64,000 bases of DNA, from NCBI GenBank assembly GCA_009911715.1, contig CP047880.1, positions 1,488,001-1,552,000 on the forward strand, read 5' to 3'. This DNA is from Methanomassiliicoccaceae archaeon DOK. GTDB lineage: Archaea; Thermoplasmatota; Thermoplasmata; Methanomassiliicoccales; Methanomethylophilaceae. Below the pieces are notes generated by a model that had not been told where the DNA came from, ran no database searches, and saw nothing but the letters and a program-made list of their open reading frames with translations. The position numbers were made by a program, and so were the translations under genes. Shown piece after piece: positions 36,790 through 46,205 of this stretch. Position 1 is the stretch's first letter; every line of letters begins with the position of its first letter.

Positions 36790-39030
36790 TCAGAGGCCGG
36801 CGTAGTACTTGTCGTCGTAGGGCTCGGGGTTGAGTCCCTTGCGGGTCCTGATCTCGGTGACGATCTTCTTCTGAAGCTCGGGCGGGACCTGGTGGAACCC
36901 TGCGTTCTCCAGGGACCAGATTGCGCGTCCCTGGGTCGATCCACGGATGTCGGACGAGAATCCGAACATGTCCGCGACGGGCACCTCGGCGGTGACTGTG
37001 GAGTCGGAACCCTCCTGACCCATCTCGAGGATGGTTCCGCGGCGCTGGTTGATCAGGTTGACAGCTCCACCCATGTAGTCGGGGGGAACTGCGACGTACA
37101 GCTTCTGCATGGGCTCGAGCAGGATCCTGCCGGCCTGGCACATGGCTCCGTAGATACCGTCCCTGACTGCGGGGATGATCTGGGCGGGTCCCCTGTGGAT
37201 GGTGTCCTCGTGCAGCTTGGCGTCCATCAGGCAGACCTTGAGTCCGGCGACCTTCTCGTTGGCGAGGGGTCCCCTCATCATGGCCTCCTCGAAGGACTGC
37301 TTCACGAGCTCCATGGTCTCGTGCAGGTACTGGATTCCCTTGGTGCAGTCGATCAGGACGTTGTTGTTCTTGAACGCGACGACGCCCTTGGCCTCGACAT
37401 CGCTCATTCCGAGTCCCATCAGCTGCTGGGCAAGGGCCTTGGGGTCCTTGATCTTGGAGTCCACGTCGATCTCGTTCCTCCTGATGGCGTCCTTGACGGA
37501 CTCCTCCAGGGGGCTGACGATGAAGTAGAACTTGTTGTGCTTGTTGGGCGACTTACCCTCGAACTCGCTGGGGTTGGATCCCTTGACGGACTCCTGGTAC
37601 ACGACGATCGGAGGGGACGCGATGATGTCGACGCCCTGCTCGTTCTTGATCCTGTACTCGGTGATCTCCAGGTGGAGCTCTCCCATTCCGGACATCAGGT
37701 GCTCGCCGGTCTCGTTGTTGATCTCGATGTTCAGCGAGGGGTCGGCCTTGGCGATGACCCTGAGGACCTCGACCAGCTTGGGCAGGTCGGCCATGTTCTT
37801 GGCCTCGATGGCCTTGGTGATGACGGGCTCGGAGTAGTGGGACATCTTCTCGAAGGGCTCCATGTCCTTGATGGAGGACACGGTGCTTCCGGCGATGGCG
37901 TCCTTGAGTCCGGTCAGCGCGACGATGTTACCGGCCTTACACTCCTCGATGGGTGTCCTGTCGGCTCCGACCATCAGGGCGACGGTCTGGACCCTCTGGG
38001 GGTTGGGCTGTCCGGCGATGTACAGGGTCTGACCCTTCTTGACGGTACCGGAGAACAGCCTTCCGATGGCGATCTCTCCGGCCTGCTTGTCCATGATGAT
38101 CTTGGTGACCATCATGGCGACGTCTCCGTTGGGGTCGCAGTTCAGCATCTCCTGACCGATCTTGGACTTCAGGTCTCCCTTCCAGATGACGGGGATACGG
38201 ACCTTCTGCGCGTCGGGCGGGCAGGGGATGTGGTTGATGGCCATCTCGAGGGCGACATCGGCGAGGGGGATCAGCTTGGCCAGCTCGGCCTGTCCGCCCT
38301 CCCTTCCGCAGTACTCGAAGACCTTGGTCAGGTTCATGCCCATCTTCTTGAGCTCGGGCCTCTGGAGGTAGGGGATGGAGACCGCCCAGTTGTTGTAGGC
38401 GGATCCCAGAGCGACGGTACCGTCCTGGAGGCTGACCTGCCACTGCTTGTTGAGGGGTGCGGGGAGGATGTCGGCAATCTTCTTGTTGAACTCGGTGATG
38501 ATCTTGGAGAACTTGTCGATCATCATCTGGGGGGTGAGCTGCTGCTCGACGATGGCCCTGTCGACCTTGTTGATGAACAGCATGGGCCTGACCCTCTCCT
38601 TCAGAGCCTGCCTGATGACGGTCTCTGTCTGAGGCATGATTCCCTCGACCGCGCAGCACAGGATGTAGACACCGTCCAGAGCCCTCATGGCCCTGGTGAC
38701 GTCTCCGCCGAAGTCGACGTGTCCGGGGGTGTCGATCAGGTTGACCAGGTAATGGTCGACCTTGTTGGTTCCGGGCTCCCTGTAGGGAACGACCATGGCC
38801 GCGGACGCGGCGTTGATGGTGATTCCCCTGGCGGCCTCCTGCTCGTCGTAGTCGAGCAGGCGCTGCTCTCCGGCTGTCTCGGAGGACATCATTCCGGCAC
38901 CTGCGATCAGGTTGTCGGAGAATGTGGTCTTTCCGTGGTCGATATGCGCGGCAGTTCCGAGGTTCCTGATGAGCTTCTGGTCTTTCATCAGCTCGACTGC
39001 TTTCTTTGCGTTGTCTTCTCTGCGGCCCAT
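36790..39030 (-). CDS. fusA: translation elongation factor 2 (EF-2)
   Basis: Ribosomal translocase GTPase (746 aa). G1 AAHIDHGKTT, G3 DTPGHVDFGGD and G4 NKVD are in the N-terminal domain. The domain IV loop LHEDTIHRGPAQI carries the histidine that archaea convert to diphthamide. I start at ATG 39030, which has GGTGAG just upstream; the in-frame GTG two codons earlier is less likely. Confidence 0.98.
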   Translation of the reverse strand: MGRREDNAKKAVELMKDQKLIRNLGTAAHIDHGKTTFSDNLIAGAGMMSSETAGEQRLLDYDEQEAARGITINAASAAMVVPYREPGTNKVDHYLVNLIDTPGHVDFGGDVTRAMRALDGVYILCCAVEGIMPQTETVIRQALKERVRPMLFINKVDRAIVEQQLTPQMMIDKFSKIITEFNKKIADILPAPLNKQWQVSLQDGTVALGSAYNNWAVSIPYLQRPELKKMGMNLTKVFEYCGREGGQAELAKLIPLADVALEMAINHIPCPPDAQKVRIPVIWKGDLKSKIGQEMLNCDPNGDVAMMVTKIIMDKQAGEIAIGRLFSGTVKKGQTLYIAGQPNPQRVQTVALMVGADRTPIEECKAGNIVALTGLKDAIAGSTVSSIKDMEPFEKMSHYSEPVITKAIEAKNMADLPKLVEVLRVIAKADPSLNIEINNETGEHLMSGMGELHLEITEYRIKNEQGVDIIASPPIVVYQESVKGSNPSEFEGKSPNKHNKFYFIVSPLEESVKDAIRRNEIDVDSKIKDPKALAQQLMGLGMSDVEAKGVVAFKNNNVLIDCTKGIQYLHETMELVKQSFEEAMMRGPLANEKVAGLKVCLMDAKLHEDTIHRGPAQIIPAVRDGIYGAMCQAGRILLEPMQKLYVAVPPDYMGGAVNLINQRRGTILEMGQEGSDSTVTAEVPVADMFGFSSDIRGSTQGRAIWSLENAGFHQVPPELQKKIVTEIRTRKGLNPEPYDDKYYAGL

Positions 39031-39052
39031 GTTCACTCACCTTTTATCGTTA

Positions 39053-39637
39053 TCATCTGGCCGACTGGGCGACCCTCTCGACCTCTTCCTTCTTGGCGAC
39101 GGAGTAGGAGGTGATGTCACCCTTCGCGGCGAGCATCAGCTCGTCGGCGAGGCACTCGTAGATGGGTTTCTTGTTCTTGGTGGAAGCCTGTACGACACCG
39201 GTGCTGAGGTTCCTCAGGGCGATGTCGAGCCTCCTCTGGGGGGAGATGTCCACGGCCTTGGGGACGGAGATTCCTCCGAACTGCAGCCTGGTGACCTCCT
39301 CGCGGGGGGCGGCGTTCTCGAGACCCTCGATCAGGACCTGGACCGGGTTCTTGTGGGTCTTGGCGGCGACGATGTCGAACGCCTGGGCCACGGTCTTGTA
39401 CGCCTTCATCTTCTTTCCGGTGTACTTCTCGGTCCTCATGATGTTGTTGATGAGCCTCTCGACGATGCTCAGCTTCGACTTCCCGAACCACCTGTTGGCG
39501 TGCTTTCCACCGGAGTGGGGGACGTTGGTGGGCGTGAGGTCGATGTATTTGGCAAGTCCTCCGTCGTTGACGACGACCTCGGAGGTGTCGTACTTGCCGA
39601 AGATGAGCGCTTTCTGTGCTACGATCTCGTCTGCCAT
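39053..39637 (-). CDS. rps7: 30S ribosomal protein S7 (uS7)
   Basis: uS7, the primary assembly protein of the small-subunit head (194 aa). Typical segments are KLSIVERLINNIMRTEKYTGKK, ENAAPREEVTRLQFGG and SPQRRLDIALRNLSTG. Start ATG 39637 lies 6 nt after the rps12 stop; a longer frame to 39874 is a shadow of rps12. Confidence 0.97.
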   Translation of the reverse strand: MADEIVAQKALIFGKYDTSEVVVNDGGLAKYIDLTPTNVPHSGGKHANRWFGKSKLSIVERLINNIMRTEKYTGKKMKAYKTVAQAFDIVAAKTHKNPVQVLIEGLENAAPREEVTRLQFGGISVPKAVDISPQRRLDIALRNLSTGVVQASTKNKKPIYECLADELMLAAKGDITSYSVAKKEEVERVAQSAR

Positions 39638-39642
39638 GTGAA

Positions 39643-40071
39643 TCATCTCACGGGTTTGTCCGTCCTGCCCCTGACCATCTGGTCCAGGGAGACGTTGTTG
39701 ACTTTGATGACTTTGTAACGGACTCCGGGAATGTCTCCGTAGGACCTTCCCATCCTTCCGCCGATACCCTCGACCATGACCTCGTCGTGCTCGTCGATGA
39801 AGTTGATGGCTCCGTCTCCGACGGCGAAGGCAGTGATCTGGCGTCCATTCTTGATGAGCTGGACCTTGACGCACTTCCTGATCGCAGAGTTGGGCTGCTT
39901 GGCCTCGATACCGACCTTCTCCAGGACGATTCCACGGGCCTGGGCGGATCCCTCGAGCGGATCGGACTTCTCCCTCAGCTTGAGGACCCTCTTCTTGTAG
40001 CCCCTGTCCAGCCAGCGGAACTTCTGGCGGTCAGTCTTCATTTTCCTTGCGGTGTACAGACCGTTTCCCAC
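39643..40071 (-). CDS. rps12: 30S ribosomal protein S12 (uS12)
   Basis: uS12 at the decoding centre (142 aa). The family hallmark [16 protein letters not shown] is present, as is the C-terminal [13 protein letters not shown] loop. First gene of the S12-S7-EF2-(EF1A-S10) cluster, preceded by a leader with a 14-bp palindrome and a TATA box near 40168. Confidence 0.97.
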   Translation of the reverse strand: MGNGLYTARKMKTDRQKFRWLDRGYKKRVLKLREKSDPLEGSAQARGIVLEKVGIEAKQPNSAIRKCVKVQLIKNGRQITAFAVGDGAINFIDEHDEVMVEGIGGRMGRSYGDIPGVRYKVIKVNNVSLDQMVRGRTDKPVR

Positions 40072-40117
40072 TTTTTCACCTCGAATTTCTCTTGATTTCG
40101 ATTGGAACGTCGATAGC

Positions 40118-40131
40118 CCGACCTAGGTCGG
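40118..40131 (-). promoter_or_regulatory. palindrome in the rps12 leader
   Basis: The perfect 14-bp palindrome CCGACCTAGGTCGG lies about 47 nt upstream of the rps12 ATG and downstream of the TATA box, so it is probably transcribed. It may be a protein-binding site or an RNA hairpin for autoregulation. Confidence 0.45.
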
Positions 40132-40162
40132 ACCTCTAATGCTAAGGTGGCTAGCCTCACAT

Positions 40163-40173
40163 GATATTTAAAA
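40163..40173 (-). promoter_or_regulatory. rps12 operon TATA box
   Basis: Minus-strand TTTTTAAATATC about 95 nt upstream of rps12, in the only AT-rich patch of this 160-bp gap. Confidence 0.5.
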
Positions 40174-40230
40174 ATATTCAGATGGAGGGCTTAGTTTCAG
40201 GACCCCTACGTACAGATGGGTAAAGGACCG

Positions 40231-41406
40231 TTAACTATATAGGTCCCTGCATGCGGCCCCGAGCACCCTCATGCCGTCCGCGATCTGCTCGTCAGACGGG
40301 GTGGCGAAGTTCAGCCTGATCGTGTTGGCTCCGCCCCTCACGTGGAACGGGTGCCCCGGCATGACCACGAGCTTGCCCTCCAGGGCCCTCTCGTAGAGCC
40401 TCATCGCATCGGTCCCCTCGGGGGTCCTGAGCCAGACGAACATCCCGCCCTCCGGGTCGTTCCAGGACACGGTGTCCGGGAGGCAGTCCTCCATGGCGTC
40501 CATGAAGACCTGCTTCTTGCGGGCGTAGCCCCTGCGGAGGACGTCCAGGTACGAGTCGTAGTCGACGTCGGCCATGAACCTGTCGATGACCCTCTGGCAG
40601 AAGGTGTTGGACTGGAGGCAGCATGCCTCCAGGGACCTCCCCGCCTTCTTCCTCATCCACTCCGGGACCACCATCCAGCCGACCCTCATGCCGGGCGATA
40701 TAGTCTTGGAGAAGGACCCGGTCAGGATGGTGTCGTCGGGGATCATGGACTTCATGGTCCTGCCGACCCTCCCGTGGTATCCCAGCTCGCCGTAGGCGTC
40801 GTCCTCCACTAGGACGCACCCCGACCCGCCTATGATCTCGGCGACGCCCCTCCTGGCGTCCTCGGAGTAGCTGACCCCCGACGGGTTCTGGTGGTTGGGG
40901 ATCGAGTAGAACAGCCTGGCGCCGTCCCCCACCGCGGCGGACAGCTGGCCCAGGTCGGGGCCTTCGCCGTCGATGTCGACGCCGCGGAAGTCGGGCGAGT
41001 AGGCGGAGTAGGCCTGTATCGCGCCCAGGTAGCCGGGGTTCTCCACGGCCATCACGTCGCCGTGGTCCAGGAACATCTTCCCGATGAGGTCGAAGCACAC
41101 CTGGGAGCCGCTGGTCATCAGCACATCCTCGTACCCGACGTCGAACCCGAGGACCCTGCCGCACCTCTCCGCGATGCGCTTCCTCAGGGGGATGTATCCC
41201 GTGGGCGTGTCGTACTGCAGCGCCCCGCAGGGGTCCTCGGACATGACCTCCTCCATCGCCCTGACGAGCGCCTGGGTGTCGAACAGCGTGTTGTCCGGGA
41301 GACCCGTGGCGAACGAGATCATCCCGGGCCGGGCCGCGACCTCCACGAGGCCCATGATGAACGAGTCCATGGTGGACTCCGCCGAGCGTGAGAACCTGCG
41401 CTCCAT
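40231..41406 (-). CDS. class I/II PLP aminotransferase (LysN/AAA-like)
   Basis: A fold-type I PLP enzyme (391 aa). The Schiff-base lysine lies in SFSKTISPGMRVGWMV (about residues 230-245). Other cofactor contacts are SGSQVCFDLIG, NHQNPSGV, EDDAYGEL and the C-terminal RLNFATPSDEQI with its carboxylate-binding Arg. It resembles broad-specificity aromatic or 2-aminoadipate aminotransferases, so a late step of aromatic amino acid synthesis is possible but not proven. Its ATG lies 2 nt after the stop of the orphan gene 41408-43306. Confidence 0.88.
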   Translation of the reverse strand: MERRFSRSAESTMDSFIMGLVEVAARPGMISFATGLPDNTLFDTQALVRAMEEVMSEDPCGALQYDTPTGYIPLRKRIAERCGRVLGFDVGYEDVLMTSGSQVCFDLIGKMFLDHGDVMAVENPGYLGAIQAYSAYSPDFRGVDIDGEGPDLGQLSAAVGDGARLFYSIPNHQNPSGVSYSEDARRGVAEIIGGSGCVLVEDDAYGELGYHGRVGRTMKSMIPDDTILTGSFSKTISPGMRVGWMVVPEWMRKKAGRSLEACCLQSNTFCQRVIDRFMADVDYDSYLDVLRRGYARKKQVFMDAMEDCLPDTVSWNDPEGGMFVWLRTPEGTDAMRLYERALEGKLVVMPGHPFHVRGGANTIRLNFATPSDEQIADGMRVLGAACRDLYS

Positions 41407-41407
41407 G

Positions 41408-43306
41408 TCACCACTCCGCGGTGTCGAACGCCCTCTGCATCATCTGCGTGGTGACGTCCCTGAGCTCGGGGTTCATGCGTGTTATCTGATCGTGCCAGGC
41501 CCTGACCCTGGCCGCGTCCGGCCTGCCCGCCGACACCAGGTCGTCGGGGAGCGGGATGCGCTTGCTCCTGCTGACGTATAGCCAGAACTCGCCGGTCTCG
41601 TCCCTCCAGAGGAACGGCAGCGGTCTGACGGACACTGGCACGGACGCCCTGTCCCTCCCGTCGTGGACCTCGGCCACCTCGGCCTCCACCACATCGGCGG
41701 ACACCGGGACGGTGTTGGACCCGGCCTGGAGCGCGACCTCCTCGACGGTCTTGTCCATCCTGTAGAGGCGGCAGACGTAGTCGCCCGTCTGGGAGACCTC
41801 GGCGATGATGCTGCCGTCCGCGAAGGAGGCGGACATGCGCGGAGGGTTCCTTATGGTCATGAACCTCCTCATGGGGAACGAGTTCACCGTGATGTACACC
41901 GTGAACTCAGGGGCGTTGGACGAGTACACCTCATCCTTGATTGGATCCAGGGGGACCCTGTAGGTGTCGTCCGTCCAGTCGGGGGTGATCTCCCTCTTCT
42001 TGCCCTTCTCGCCACCGAAGAACAGCGCCTTCTTCCTGGCGCCGGTGACCGTCACGATGAGCGTGTCCCCCAGCTCGCCGACGTCCGCCGAGAACGGCTC
42101 GAAGCGGACGGGCCCGGCGCCGATGTCGTAGGTCACGGCGGGGATGTTCCAGAGTATGGTTATCTCCTTCCCGTTGCGGGTGACCGTGTACGGGCCCTCG
42201 TAGATGTCGGTCTCGACGGTCTCGCCGAACGCGGTGAACGTGAGGCCCGGATCCGCTGGGATGTCCCCCTTGCCCGGACGGCTGCACTCGAGGTCCGGTA
42301 TGTAGACGAACCTCTCGGATGCCAGCACCTGCGCGTCCCTGCTCAGGACGATCTCGAGGAGGCCGTCCGACCCGGTCTCGAACGTCATGTTCGCCGACAC
42401 GGGGGCGGTCCCTCCGGCGATCTCCGCGCCTGACGCGTCCTTGAGAGACACGGTGCACTCCTCCAGCTCGCAGTTCTCCACCGACACGGTGAACGCAGGG
42501 AACCTCCTGTGGATCTGGTAGCGGACGCCGTCCACGGAGGCCTCAGCCTCCTGCACGCCGGCGGGGACCTTCAGGGACCCCTTGGCCTTCTTCCTCTTGG
42601 CCTTCGGCTTCGCCTTCGGGGCCTCCTCGGCGGTCGGCTCAGGGGTCGCGGCGACGTCCTCGGCCGGCTGATCCCCCTTCATTGCCGCATCGGAGGGCCT
42701 GTCGCGCCTCCTGTCGTCGAGCCAGATGCCGCCTGCGACGGAGACCTCCGCCCTGACGACCACGGCGTCGCCCACCTCGATGGTGTCCAGGACCTCGGTC
42801 TTGACCGTCCTCAGGGACGTCCCCCTGGCATGGACGGCGTAGACCTCGCCGACGGGTCTCCCGACCGGGAGACCGATGTTGTTGAAGAAGAGGACGTTGC
42901 GCGGCTTGTAGCGGAAGGCGTCCTCGCCGTCGATGACGAGGGTGAACGGCTCCAGCGGCGAGATCCCAGCCTCGGTGATGTCCACCGTCGTGGAGCGGCT
43001 GAGCCTGCCGCCTGCGCGGGGTGCGGACTCCAGCCTTCCGAGGGGGACCACGCCCTGGGCGCAGTCCACGGCGACCTCGAACCTGGCGTTCTCGCCCGAC
43101 CCGTACCTGGGTATGTAGAGCAGGAACCTTCCGTCCTTGTAGTTGATCTTGGGGCTGACGCTGCCGAAGCCCGTCTGGACGTCTCCCTTCTGCTGGGCCT
43201 GGCGCTGGCGCCTGGGCTCCTGTGCGGGCACCTGAACCGGCGCCCTGTCCTTCTCGGAGAAGAATTCCTCGAAGCTCATCTCGGAAATGTCCTTGTGCCC
43301 TTCCAT
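41408..43306 (-). CDS. large orphan protein, beta-rich
   Basis: A 632-aa protein that I do not recognise. It lacks a signal peptide and membrane segments. Residues 1-45 are charged and Gln-rich. Residues 50-205 form a beta-rich domain (INYKDGRFLLYIPRYG ... EVLDTIEVGDAVVV). Residues 210-245 are a low-complexity Pro/Ala/Lys linker (KAKPKAKRKKAKG). Residues 250-632 are several beta-sandwich-like repeats with FTVSVENCELEEC and FTVYITVNSFPM segments. Codon use is host-like. Only the aminotransferase is co-directional and adjacent. Confidence 0.75.
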   Translation of the reverse strand: MEGHKDISEMSFEEFFSEKDRAPVQVPAQEPRRQRQAQQKGDVQTGFGSVSPKINYKDGRFLLYIPRYGSGENARFEVAVDCAQGVVPLGRLESAPRAGGRLSRSTTVDITEAGISPLEPFTLVIDGEDAFRYKPRNVLFFNNIGLPVGRPVGEVYAVHARGTSLRTVKTEVLDTIEVGDAVVVRAEVSVAGGIWLDDRRRDRPSDAAMKGDQPAEDVAATPEPTAEEAPKAKPKAKRKKAKGSLKVPAGVQEAEASVDGVRYQIHRRFPAFTVSVENCELEECTVSLKDASGAEIAGGTAPVSANMTFETGSDGLLEIVLSRDAQVLASERFVYIPDLECSRPGKGDIPADPGLTFTAFGETVETDIYEGPYTVTRNGKEITILWNIPAVTYDIGAGPVRFEPFSADVGELGDTLIVTVTGARKKALFFGGEKGKKREITPDWTDDTYRVPLDPIKDEVYSSNAPEFTVYITVNSFPMRRFMTIRNPPRMSASFADGSIIAEVSQTGDYVCRLYRMDKTVEEVALQAGSNTVPVSADVVEAEVAEVHDGRDRASVPVSVRPLPFLWRDETGEFWLYVSRSKRIPLPDDLVSAGRPDAARVRAWHDQITRMNPELRDVTTQMMQRAFDTAEW

Positions 43307-43546
43307 TCACTAAACACCGTTTCCCTGGATGGGTCGGTTGTAGATAATTATGACGAGGGAAGGAACGGTGCCAGAGGCGGCACCGTTGTTTGTCTCGCCT
43401 TATGCCGACGCGGTCGTCTGTTACCGACGAGCTCCATTGGCATTTGTCTTATATTATTATGCGTATCACAACAATTGTCTAAATAATTCCGATAAACAGA
43501 ATCCTTTATCTAGTAAATATGCCTACATCCAATCCCGTTGATTCGA

Positions 43547-45163
43547 ATGAAGTTGATTTTCGTCAGCGGAGGCGTGATTTCCGGCCTAGGCAAGGGGATC
43601 ACGGCATCGTCCATCGGCAGGCTGCTTGAGTCCCGCGGGATCAAGGTGTCCGCCATCAAGATCGACCCGTACCTGAACATAGACGCGGGGACCATGAACC
43701 CGTTCGAGCACGGCGAGGTGTACGTGCTGGACGACGGAGGGGAGGTGGACCTGGACTTGGGCAACTACGAGAGGTTCATGGACCTCCATCTGACCAAGGA
43801 CCACAACATCACCACGGGCAAGGTGTACCGCTCTGTCATCGAGAACGAGAGGCGCGGCGAGTACCTGGGGAAGACGGTGCAGATCATCCCCCATGTCACC
43901 AACGAGATCAAGCGCAGGATCACGACCGTCGCCAGGGAGTCCGGGGCCGACGTGGTCATCGTCGAGCTAGGAGGGACCGTCGGGGACATGGAGTCCATGC
44001 CGTTCCTCGAGGCCGCGAGGCAGCTGGGCAGGGACCTCGGCAGGGAGGAGAACGTCATGTTCGTCCACACCACGCTCATCCCGATCATGGGATCGGTGGG
44101 GGAGGAGAAGACCAAGCCGACCCAGCATTCCGTCAAGGAGCTCATGTCCATCGGCATCAGACCCGACATCATCGTCGGAAGGTGCTCCGAGCCCATATCA
44201 GCAGCGGCCAGGGCGAAGATCGCCATGTTCTGCGACGTGCCCGAGGAGGCCGTGATCTCCACGCCCGATGCGAGGTCGATCTACGAGGTGCCGCTGAACC
44301 TGGAGAGACAGGGGGTGGCGGACTACATCATAGACAAGATGAAGCTGGGACCCATGACCACAAGGAGGGACATGGACTCCTGGGAGAGGTTCGTCAGCAG
44401 GATCGTCAATCCCAGGAGGGAGGTCACCATCGCCCTCGTCGGGAAGTACACGGCCTTGGCCGACTCCTACCTGTCGCATCTCGAGGCCTTCACCCATGCC
44501 GGCGCCGCCAGGGAGTGCAAGGTCAGAATCAGGTTCATCGATTCGGACGACCTGCTGAAGGAGGATCCGGAGAAGCTGCTCGGAGGAATCCACGGCGTCA
44601 TCGTCCCGGGAGGTTTCGGCATAAGGGGGGTCGAGGGGAAGATCGTCGCCGCCCGTTACGCCAGAGAGAACATGATCCCGTTCCTGGGCGTCTGCCTGGG
44701 ATTCCAGATAGCCACCATAGAGTTCTGCAGGCACGTGCTGGGCCTCGGAATGGCCAGCAGCACGGAGTTCGACCCCCAGACCCCCGACCCAGTGATATGC
44801 ATCATGGGCGAGCAGATAGGTGTCACGGACATGGGTGCGACCATGAGACTGGGGGCACAGGACGTCGCCATCACCGAGGGTTCCAGGGCCCATGCCCTGT
44901 ACGGCACCGCCCGCATCTCCGAGAGGCACAGGCACAGGTACGAGGTGAACCCAGACTACATCCAGAGGATGGAGGACGCCGGATGGAGGTTCACCGGCAG
45001 ATCAGAGTGCGGCACCAGGATGGAGATCGGGGAGTTGGAGGGCCACCCGTTCTTCGTGGCGTCCCAGTTCCATCCGGAGTTCAAGTCCAGGCCGGGCTCG
45101 CCGTCGCCGCTTCACCAGGGTCTGGTGGACGCCGCGATAGCGTACAAGGAAGGACATGACTGA
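43547..45163 (+). CDS. pyrG: CTP synthase
   Basis: Glutamine-dependent amination of UTP to CTP (538 aa). The N-terminal synthetase domain has [19 protein letters not shown] and [19 protein letters not shown]. The C-terminal class I glutamine amidotransferase has its nucleophile in GVCLGFQ and the His/Glu pair in SQFHPEF. The start is ATG 43547 (MKLIFVSGG); an in-frame TTG lies 9 nt upstream. The 240-bp gap upstream (43307-43546) is AT-rich, has TATA-like ATCCTTTATC and TAAATATG, and contains no gene. Confidence 0.97.
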   Translation: MKLIFVSGGVISGLGKGITASSIGRLLESRGIKVSAIKIDPYLNIDAGTMNPFEHGEVYVLDDGGEVDLDLGNYERFMDLHLTKDHNITTGKVYRSVIENERRGEYLGKTVQIIPHVTNEIKRRITTVARESGADVVIVELGGTVGDMESMPFLEAARQLGRDLGREENVMFVHTTLIPIMGSVGEEKTKPTQHSVKELMSIGIRPDIIVGRCSEPISAAARAKIAMFCDVPEEAVISTPDARSIYEVPLNLERQGVADYIIDKMKLGPMTTRRDMDSWERFVSRIVNPRREVTIALVGKYTALADSYLSHLEAFTHAGAARECKVRIRFIDSDDLLKEDPEKLLGGIHGVIVPGGFGIRGVEGKIVAARYARENMIPFLGVCLGFQIATIEFCRHVLGLGMASSTEFDPQTPDPVICIMGEQIGVTDMGATMRLGAQDVAITEGSRAHALYGTARISERHRHRYEVNPDYIQRMEDAGWRFTGRSECGTRMEIGELEGHPFFVASQFHPEFKSRPGSPSPLHQGLVDAAIAYKEGHD

Positions 45164-45569
45164 TTCAAAAAAGGGGGATTGTCTCCCGGGAAAACGGTTT
45201 CAACTGAGGTCATGGGACGTGGTTGTTGAGAAGATCGGCTGGCCGACGATGTCGGATCCCGCGAAAGGGTTGCCGTTTGCACCCGGAGCGTTGCGCGTCC
45301 TCTCCGTCTGTACACCCGGACGTCACGGTGTCCCGTCATTGCAGTCCTGTGATGCGAAGGTGCTGCCACCGCCCCGTGGACCTACTGCAGCTCCGAACTC
45401 GGCTGGATGAGTACGGACACGTGCATCCGGCCAAAACTCGTGGAACCGCCGCCGGAACGACACAGACGGAGACTGGAAAATCGTCGAACGACGAAGAGAC
45501 TAGCACACGCACGTGCGCGATACAAGGCTTTATAAGTAACCCTATAATAGCCGTCCCAAGGTGTTTGAA
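45164..45569. other. 400-bp intergenic region, no gene recognised
   Basis: Between pyrG and aIF2-beta. Short frames occur on both strands but none has a ribosome binding site or recognisable motif. I saw no 5S rRNA, tRNA, SRP or RNase P signatures. The right end holds the aIF2-beta TATA box (CTTTATAAG, 45528-45536). Confidence 0.4.
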
Positions 45570-46205
45570 ATGTCCGATGAAGATGACTACATGGCACTGC
45601 TCAACAGAGCGAAGATCGCATGCCCCGAGACCATCGAGAACCACGAGAGGTTCGAGATTCCCGAGCTGGAGATCCTCCAGGAGGGCAAGATCACCGTGTT
45701 CAGGAACTTCATCGACGTCACCGACAAACTCAGGCGCGACCCGCAGCACGTTCTCCAGTTCCTCCTCAAGGAGCTGGGCGCCCCGGGTAACGTCGAGGGA
45801 CGCAGGGCCGTTTTCAAGGCCAAGATCAGCCCCAACCAGATCAACGACAAGATCCAGATGTACACGGAGACGTACGTCATCTGCTCCGAGTGCGGACTGC
45901 CCGACACCAAGATGATCAAGGATGGGAGGACGCTCATGCTCGAGTGCGAGGCATGCGGGGCCCGCAGGCCCATCACCGTCAGGAAGTCCGTCAGGGCCGA
46001 CACCGCCAACACCCTCCGCGAGGGCGACATCATCGAGCTGCAGATCACCGACGTCGGGAAGAAGGGCGACGGTGTGGGCAAGTTCCACGACTACCTCGTC
46101 GTCGTCCCCGGAACAGTCAAAGGCGCCAAGATCCACGCGAAGATCTCCAAGATCTCCGCCAAGACCGCCTTCGCCGTGCCCACGACCGAGGCCTGCACCC
46201 GCTGA
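45570..46205 (+). CDS. translation initiation factor 2 subunit beta with TRAM domain
   Basis: aIF2-beta (211 aa), part of the heterotrimer that brings Met-tRNAi to the small subunit. The core domain (LEILQEGKITVFRNF) precedes a zinc ribbon (CSECGLPDTKM ... LECEACGARR, about residues 105-130). Residues 145-205 form a TRAM RNA-binding domain (EGDIIELQITDVGKKGDGVG), an extension seen in some archaeal lineages. Start ATG 45570 with AAGGTG upstream. Its stop overlaps the start of the tRNA methylthiotransferase by one base. Confidence 0.94.
   Translation: MSDEDDYMALLNRAKIACPETIENHERFEIPELEILQEGKITVFRNFIDVTDKLRRDPQHVLQFLLKELGAPGNVEGRRAVFKAKISPNQINDKIQMYTETYVICSECGLPDTKMIKDGRTLMLECEACGARRPITVRKSVRADTANTLREGDIIELQITDVGKKGDGVGKFHDYLVVVPGTVKGAKIHAKISKISAKTAFAVPTTEACTR

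Noticed and set aside
45164-45569. Possible SRP, RNase P or 5S RNA gene in the 400-bp gap
   Set aside because: None of the conserved sequence blocks of these RNAs could be found on either strand.
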